Positions 59,023-64,000 of a DNA stretch of 64,000 bases are shown here, one piece after another. The first letter of the stretch is position 1, and each line of letters begins with the position of its first letter. Origin of the DNA: Solea solea (lineage: Eukaryota > Chordata > Actinopteri > Pleuronectiformes > Soleidae); NCBI RefSeq assembly GCF_958295425.1, contig NC_081141.1, forward strand, positions 15,037,204 to 15,101,203. The letters run 5' to 3'. Made by a program: the position numbers and the translations under genes. The notes under the pieces are model-generated. The model had not been told where the DNA came from. It ran no database searches and saw nothing but the letters and a program-made list of their open reading frames with translations.

Positions 59023-59264
59023 ATGACATCACACAGAGGTATAACCGTTTCTTCTGCTCGTGAAACTGAACCCTGCGTGTTGGGATTTATTTACTTGCTG
59101 ATTATATGTATTTTCTTTTTCCTCGTCGTCCTGTCATCGTCTCGTCCACAACTACAGAGGCAGCACAGAGACACAAGGACACACTGTACAGAACACAGTG
59201 AAACTGAGAACTTTCCTCATCAGTAACACAACGTCATTGTCATCACGAATGTTCTTTTAATAAA
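59023..59264 (+). other. Short TM-containing ORF before a poly(A) signal
   Basis: A 67-codon frame (59023-59226) encodes a single hydrophobic segment (LGFIYLLIICIFFFLVVL) and a polar, His/Arg-rich tail. AATAAA follows at 59259-59264, only ~33 nt after the stop. It could be a micropeptide or the end of a spliced gene; chance is also plausible. No family is recognised. Confidence 0.2.
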
Positions 59265-60666
59265 ATGTTATTCATTTTAGCCAAATCAATGTATATGTTG
59301 TTGTTTTTAATGGTGCTGACACTGGTTTTACTTCGTACCAATTCATGAATTCATGAAATCCGTCGCTGCTAAATGTCAGTACTTGAAGGTGCATCTAAAT
59401 AAAGATAGTGACCTGAATTCTGCGTGAGAGAAATCAGTGCAGCTGTCACGTCCGAGCTAAACCAGACAGGCTTTTTGTTTTTTATGAAGCGCTCAACATA
59501 CATAAGCTTGTATGTGTATGGTTTTTTTTTCGAAGTAGCAAAAAAAGGGAACCATTTTAACTCCAGTACACAATTCAAACTAGTATTAACATAACTGTAT
59601 TGATTAAAAATGTAATGTAACAGTATCCAACTCTTTCTCCCATCTGGCATTCTGCAAAGATTATTTATTTTAGCTACTCTGTGCTGGAGGATTTATTTAT
59701 TTATTTTCTGTTCTTTTTCTCCTGCTTTCTGTGTTCTTTAAAAAATAATAATGGATTCCCTTAAGCAAATGTCATAAATATTAATGAAATTAAATAAATT
59801 AACGAATTAGTTTTCATTATTTGTATTGTTTTATTTGGATTCATTCTCCCTTTTTCTCTTTCGTGAACAAGGTTGTGTTCTTTCTTTTGTTTGACATAAG
59901 ACCAAATTAGCATTAATAACAATAACAGTATCACCCATGCTAAAGAGAAAACAGCCCTTTAGGCATGTGGGTAAATATTTATGTTTCCATGTACTAAACG
60001 AATGCACATGGAAATAAATTAAATGAAAGGGTTCAGAGAAGCTGCCGTTTGTGTGCTTTGCTAAGTGACAATACTGTTTGTCATTTGTGTTAACAATAAC
60101 CATCGTTAAAGCAGAAAAGCGATACTTACATCTGTGTATCTGTGTGTTGTTTCTGGATGTAGTCAAATCAGATGCGTGTAATTTAACCGTGCTCTCACTG
60201 GCCACTTGAGAGGTTTGTACTTTCACCTAGCAGAGGAAAAACATTAGCTCTCTTCCTCCCTCCTTCAGTGGAATCGATCAGCTGCTTCCTGGCTGTAAAT
60301 AAAGAGGCATACTGTAATCCACTTGATAGATATCAAGCAGAATACAGCAATCAGCTGAAAGCAATTTGCATGTCTGTGCTCGAGCCAGCGGTTCGTGATT
60401 TTCTCTCCTGTCATCTATCATAGACCACACGTTTGGGCCAAAATACACAATACCCCCAAATTGCTGTCATATGGAGTGCAAGCCCTGAAAAAGCCCTTCA
60501 TTTTTCTTTGTCTGCACTTCAAATAAACTTGTATTTGTTAAATAACTGAAGAGGGTTTTTTCTTTTTTGTCTTTCTCTCCAGTGCAACTTTTTTTCAGAG
60601 AGAGGGATAGCGTAATGTGCCATTTCCTTTGTTTGTTGAAAGCTTGGCTGCAGGACTGTAATTTAG
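59265..60666. other. Unassigned intergenic DNA
   Basis: AT-rich sequence with no exon, RNA gene or named repeat that I can support. Confidence 0.4.
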
Positions 60667-60721
60667 ATGGGTTTGATCTCAGAGCCTATGCAGCCTGTTG
60701 ATTACTGGATGGTGCTGAACG
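60667..60721 (+). other. Candidate first coding exon
   Basis: An ATG in good context (TTAGATGG) opens a frame reading MGLISEPMQPVDYWMVLN, ending in phase 1 at a clean donor (AACG|GTGAGTC). The short length with strong donor looks like the alternative first exon of a gene extending beyond the window's right edge. The product is unknown and no second exon is found in the window. Confidence 0.25.
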
Positions 60722-63700
60722 GTGAGTCTACAAACAACAATCTGCTTCGGCATCAAGGTCCCGTACAGAACACTTACAGCTTTTCTGTAAAATACTGTAA
60801 CCTATGTTCATGCATACAGCACGAGGAATATAAATAAACATATCGGTGGACACTTCTGCAGCTATTAGGAAATGGCATGTCATTGTTGTCGCAACGATTT
60901 TCTCATACAGTTATCACTGGTTGTGATTTGTCTTTTTGTGAATTTCAAGACCAGTTTTGAACCTATTTCACGCTAAAATGAATGGGTAAACCTGGGATTT
61001 GTGAACACAAGTGAACCTGCCAAAAGAAACAAAAACAAAACACCATTCCCACAGCAATTGGTTGGTCTGTGCGGTGGTTACTATTTTGTATCTTTCACCT
61101 CTGGTCCCACTTGAAATTGACTGATGATTTACCTGTAGGCAACTGGACTTGCTTGAGCTCTGCAGAGTATAGTTTCACGCAGTATTTATTGTTTCGTATT
61201 TTCACACAACAGCGACTCTGAGAAAAAGTGTTCTTCTTTCCTCTGCTGCATTCTTACAACAGTGACAAAACAGGAGCTGCTACGTCGTTTGTTTTCTGTT
61301 TTTTTTCTCTGCTTCCATTTTGGTTTCAATTTTCAGACATGGTGTTACATGCAATTTTTTTTCTGTAACTCACTCGCTCATGAGTTAAGCTGTTTATTTT
61401 GAACAATATCAGTGATGTAGTATCCTTGTCCACAAAATTAAAACTGTGATGTTTACTTGACAACAATCACTGTCAACAGATCAGAACAGATCATACTTGA
61501 TCGACATGATCCTGTTAACTGTCAAGTGACAGAATAACCAGAGGTAAACAGTCCAATTCTGGTTCATGATCTTTGTGTATAGCTTAACTATATACTTTAC
61601 TGCTTATTTTCAAATGAAAACAAGATATTTTTTCTTGTTGAATTTTGCTTGAATACAAAGTTAGTGCTTCAACAATGACCAACCCTCAGGTGCGCCTCCC
61701 GTGTCATTGATTACGAATTGGTAGGGAATACAACGTCACACAATGGGCAAACTACAGTTTCAGTCATTATTTTCAAGCTGTAGCTCTTAAAGAGACTGAC
61801 CTCAAACTCAACTTATGTCAAACATGGAACAATGTTCACACGGTCTGCCATGTCGCAGGTTCTACAGAAACAAGATAAGGCCCTCCTGTTACGTTTAGTT
61901 ACTCGCTCCATCCTTCTATAAACAATTTCTTCCAGCCAACATGCCAAGCCGTGCCAATCAGTCATCATTGTTTAGCTTGGTGCTGCGTCTCTGAAAAAGA
62001 AATAAAAAATGCTACCAGTAAAAGAAAGATGTATAAATCAAGCCCTGGTCTCCACCTCAGCCTGAAGATATGCAAGAGTTGGGTGAAAAACATGAGGTGA
62101 CGATCTCTATTGTTCGTGTTTGATCTCACAATCGTAAAGGTAGGAATGTAATTAATGAGCTGGAGCTAATGCTGTAACAATCAAACAAAAAAGCAAAGAT
62201 CGTAGATTAAAACATACTACAAAAACAGATTATCATTATGTAAGGCCACAGCTGGTGCACAAATCCATTTAAGACTCTTTCAACCTAATCTTTGTCACCA
62301 CTTCACCTCCTAAAATCATGATCACCTCATTATTTTATTGTTCTTTTTAAATTGTTGCTTCTATAATTGAGAATGTTTTACAGTTAACTGTTAATGTTGT
62401 ATTTGGCCAGCAACTTGTGTGATTACAGTTTAAAGTAACACAATGTAGGATTTGCTCTCAAGGTCCCCCTACAGCTGGGAGACGGTACTGTCTATTACAA
62501 GTGTTGACAAGCCAATGTCACAGGGAACTCTGAAGCAGAACTTCTAAAGTACAAACAACCATGTCTTCAGATGTCAACAATGTAATATGATTACATTGTT
62601 TTATTTTAAGTAACTCTGATAAGCTCTGACGTAAAGCATAATTTTGTAGTTCTTTTTGTGTCATCATGGTGCGGCGTGGAAACCCAAAGTTCCATAGTGC
62701 CAATGTAGGTAATGTACTATGAAAATGATCTTTGAGACGTTATTTGAAGGTCAAAATCCTAGATTGTGCTGTTTTAACGAGCTGTTTTTGACCACCTCTT
62801 ATAGTGGAATAGATAGAAAAAAAATGTGGTAGACTAATACCATAAACTAAGTTTCTATACCAATATAATGGCTTTATAAAAAAACAAATCATCATGTATG
62901 TCTGGACAGCAAGGTCCTCTCAGATCTGAAATCTTTTCTAACCTCTGAAGCAACAAGCAAAAGAAACATTTAGAGGGCATGGTGTTCATTAAGGATTTAA
63001 TACCCAATAATAAGCCAATGTGGGTGTGGCTTCATTGGATTTCATTGGATATCATGGACACTTATTGGCAGCATAAATGAAGCGTCAGTGTGGAGCACAG
63101 AACTCATGAGTCACATCCACCACAACAGTGAAACTAATTTTCCTCTGGTGAAATGACATCACGAGAAAGTAAGAGGAGAAAAATATAAAAAAAAAAATAA
63201 TAAAAAAATAGGGCTATTGTAGGATTTTTAATGATGAGAGAATGAGTCTGGTCTCAGGATGAGGAGATAATTACTGTGTGATTTCAAGAGACATTTGTAA
63301 AAAACACTACACAGCAACTCTTGGCTGTTACATTCCTCCTCAAAGAAGACAATGCAGTGAAATAACTGAGAGCCAGTAGATTAAAAGACCACAAAAAAGT
63401 GGAATTAGACAAATTCAAACTTAAATCTAAAGAAACTAAGAAAAGTAATTTTAAAAAAGAGACAGAAAGAGAAGAGGCAATTCTAAGCTTGGGGAAAAAA
63501 GTCTTAACACCGACAAACATCTGTACCTAACATATAACTGTATTAAAACCAGGTCCTGATTATAACTCATTAACTTCATGAGTGTGTTACACAAGCATTG
63601 TTATTCCATTATGACAATAGGACTCCACCTTAATGTCGGCCGTTTTCCGACTCTAAATAAGATGCTGCCCTCCCGTGAACCCTGTGTGCACCTCCACAGC

Positions 63701-63934
63701 AAGTGGACAATTCACGTCACACATTGTTGACATACCTGTCATCAAACTGCCCACTGGGGCTCATTGTTGGATGCGTCTAATCGCTTTAGCATGTGCTGCA
63801 GTTTGTTGTTATTGTGGCAGTGCGTTGGTCGCTGTTTGAATGGCTCGCAGACAGCTGTGCATGAAAAGGGCTGCAGGCCAAGAGCGGTCACTTGAAGTTT
63901 TAAGTATATATTTTGGTGGAACTGGTTAGGTTAC
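60722..63934. other. Unassigned intergenic or intronic DNA
   Basis: No exon with supported splice sites, RNA gene or named repeat is visible. If the exon at 60667 is real, this is its intron. Confidence 0.4.
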
Positions 63935-64000
63935 GAGCTAAGATTTGAATTGGGCTTAGGTTGAAGTTTGGGATAATAATCTGTTTAGGCTGTCCACATG
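63935..64000. repeat. Interspersed repeat copy 3 (truncated by window end)
   Basis: GGGCTTAGGTTGAAGTTTGGG and TGTTTAGGCTGTCCACATG match the start of the family at 27240-27416 (GGTCAGGGTTAG, TGTTTAGGCTCTCCAAATG). The copy runs off the window. Confidence 0.4.

Noticed and set aside
1..64000. CRISPR arrays, operons, riboswitches or phage modules
   Set aside because: Direct repeats here are minisatellites without spacers of equal length, and all supported genes are spliced vertebrate genes.

Overview
The window looks like nuclear DNA from a teleost (ray-finned) fish. Genes are split into short exons by GT-AG introns, AT-rich intergenic DNA carries long (CA)n/(TA)n microsatellites, and there are many fish-type LINE 3' ends, tRNA-derived SINEs and foldback or MITE-like repeats. 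No bacterial-type operon, CRISPR array or rRNA is visible. Gene models were built by reading splice sites and frame by eye.

Layout. (1) 1-9.8 kb: dispersed repeats plus a tentative minus-strand gene of small exons that starts at 9710 beside a perfect CRE (TGACGTCA). (2) 7.9-9.6 kb: a foldback-type repeat with a ~125-bp tandem unit in both arms. (3) 10.0-13.7 kb: the most unusual locus. It is a ~3.7-kb unit bounded by long inverted repeats (170-190 bp) and a matching 8-bp direct repeat. Inside is a multi-exon gene with one C2H2 zinc finger and a C-terminal region like MUM1/PWWP3, with no recognisable transposase. (4) 13.7-16.8 kb: LINE and other repeat relics. (5) 16.9-21.6 kb: an EGF-family growth factor precursor, best matched to amphiregulin (areg), with a TATA box, basic heparin-binding stretch, six-Cys EGF domain, TM segment and two alternative terminal exons. 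(6) 22-27 kb: repeats. (7) 27.4-40.6 kb: a 19-coding-exon gene for a ~1096-residue single-pass receptor with five Ig domains, an S/T/P-rich stalk and a ~240-residue cytoplasmic tail. I could not assign it to a named family. (8) 41.5-42.8 kb: a broken copy of a multicopy fish gene family. (9) 46.0-52.7 kb: a complete 11-exon prostaglandin G/H synthase on the minus strand (ptgs1/COX-1 type, 595 residues). (10) 53.8-55.1 kb: a probable minus-strand two-exon transcript. (11) 55.2-64 kb: mostly repeats and unassigned DNA with a few weak exon candidates.

The areg-type ligand and the COX enzyme can both take part in epithelial growth and inflammatory signalling, but nothing in the sequence shows joint regulation. 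The frame-exact models are ptgs1 (1788 nt), the Ig receptor (3291 nt) and areg (705 nt). The PWWP3-like gene has one unexplained phase break between exons 2 and 3.
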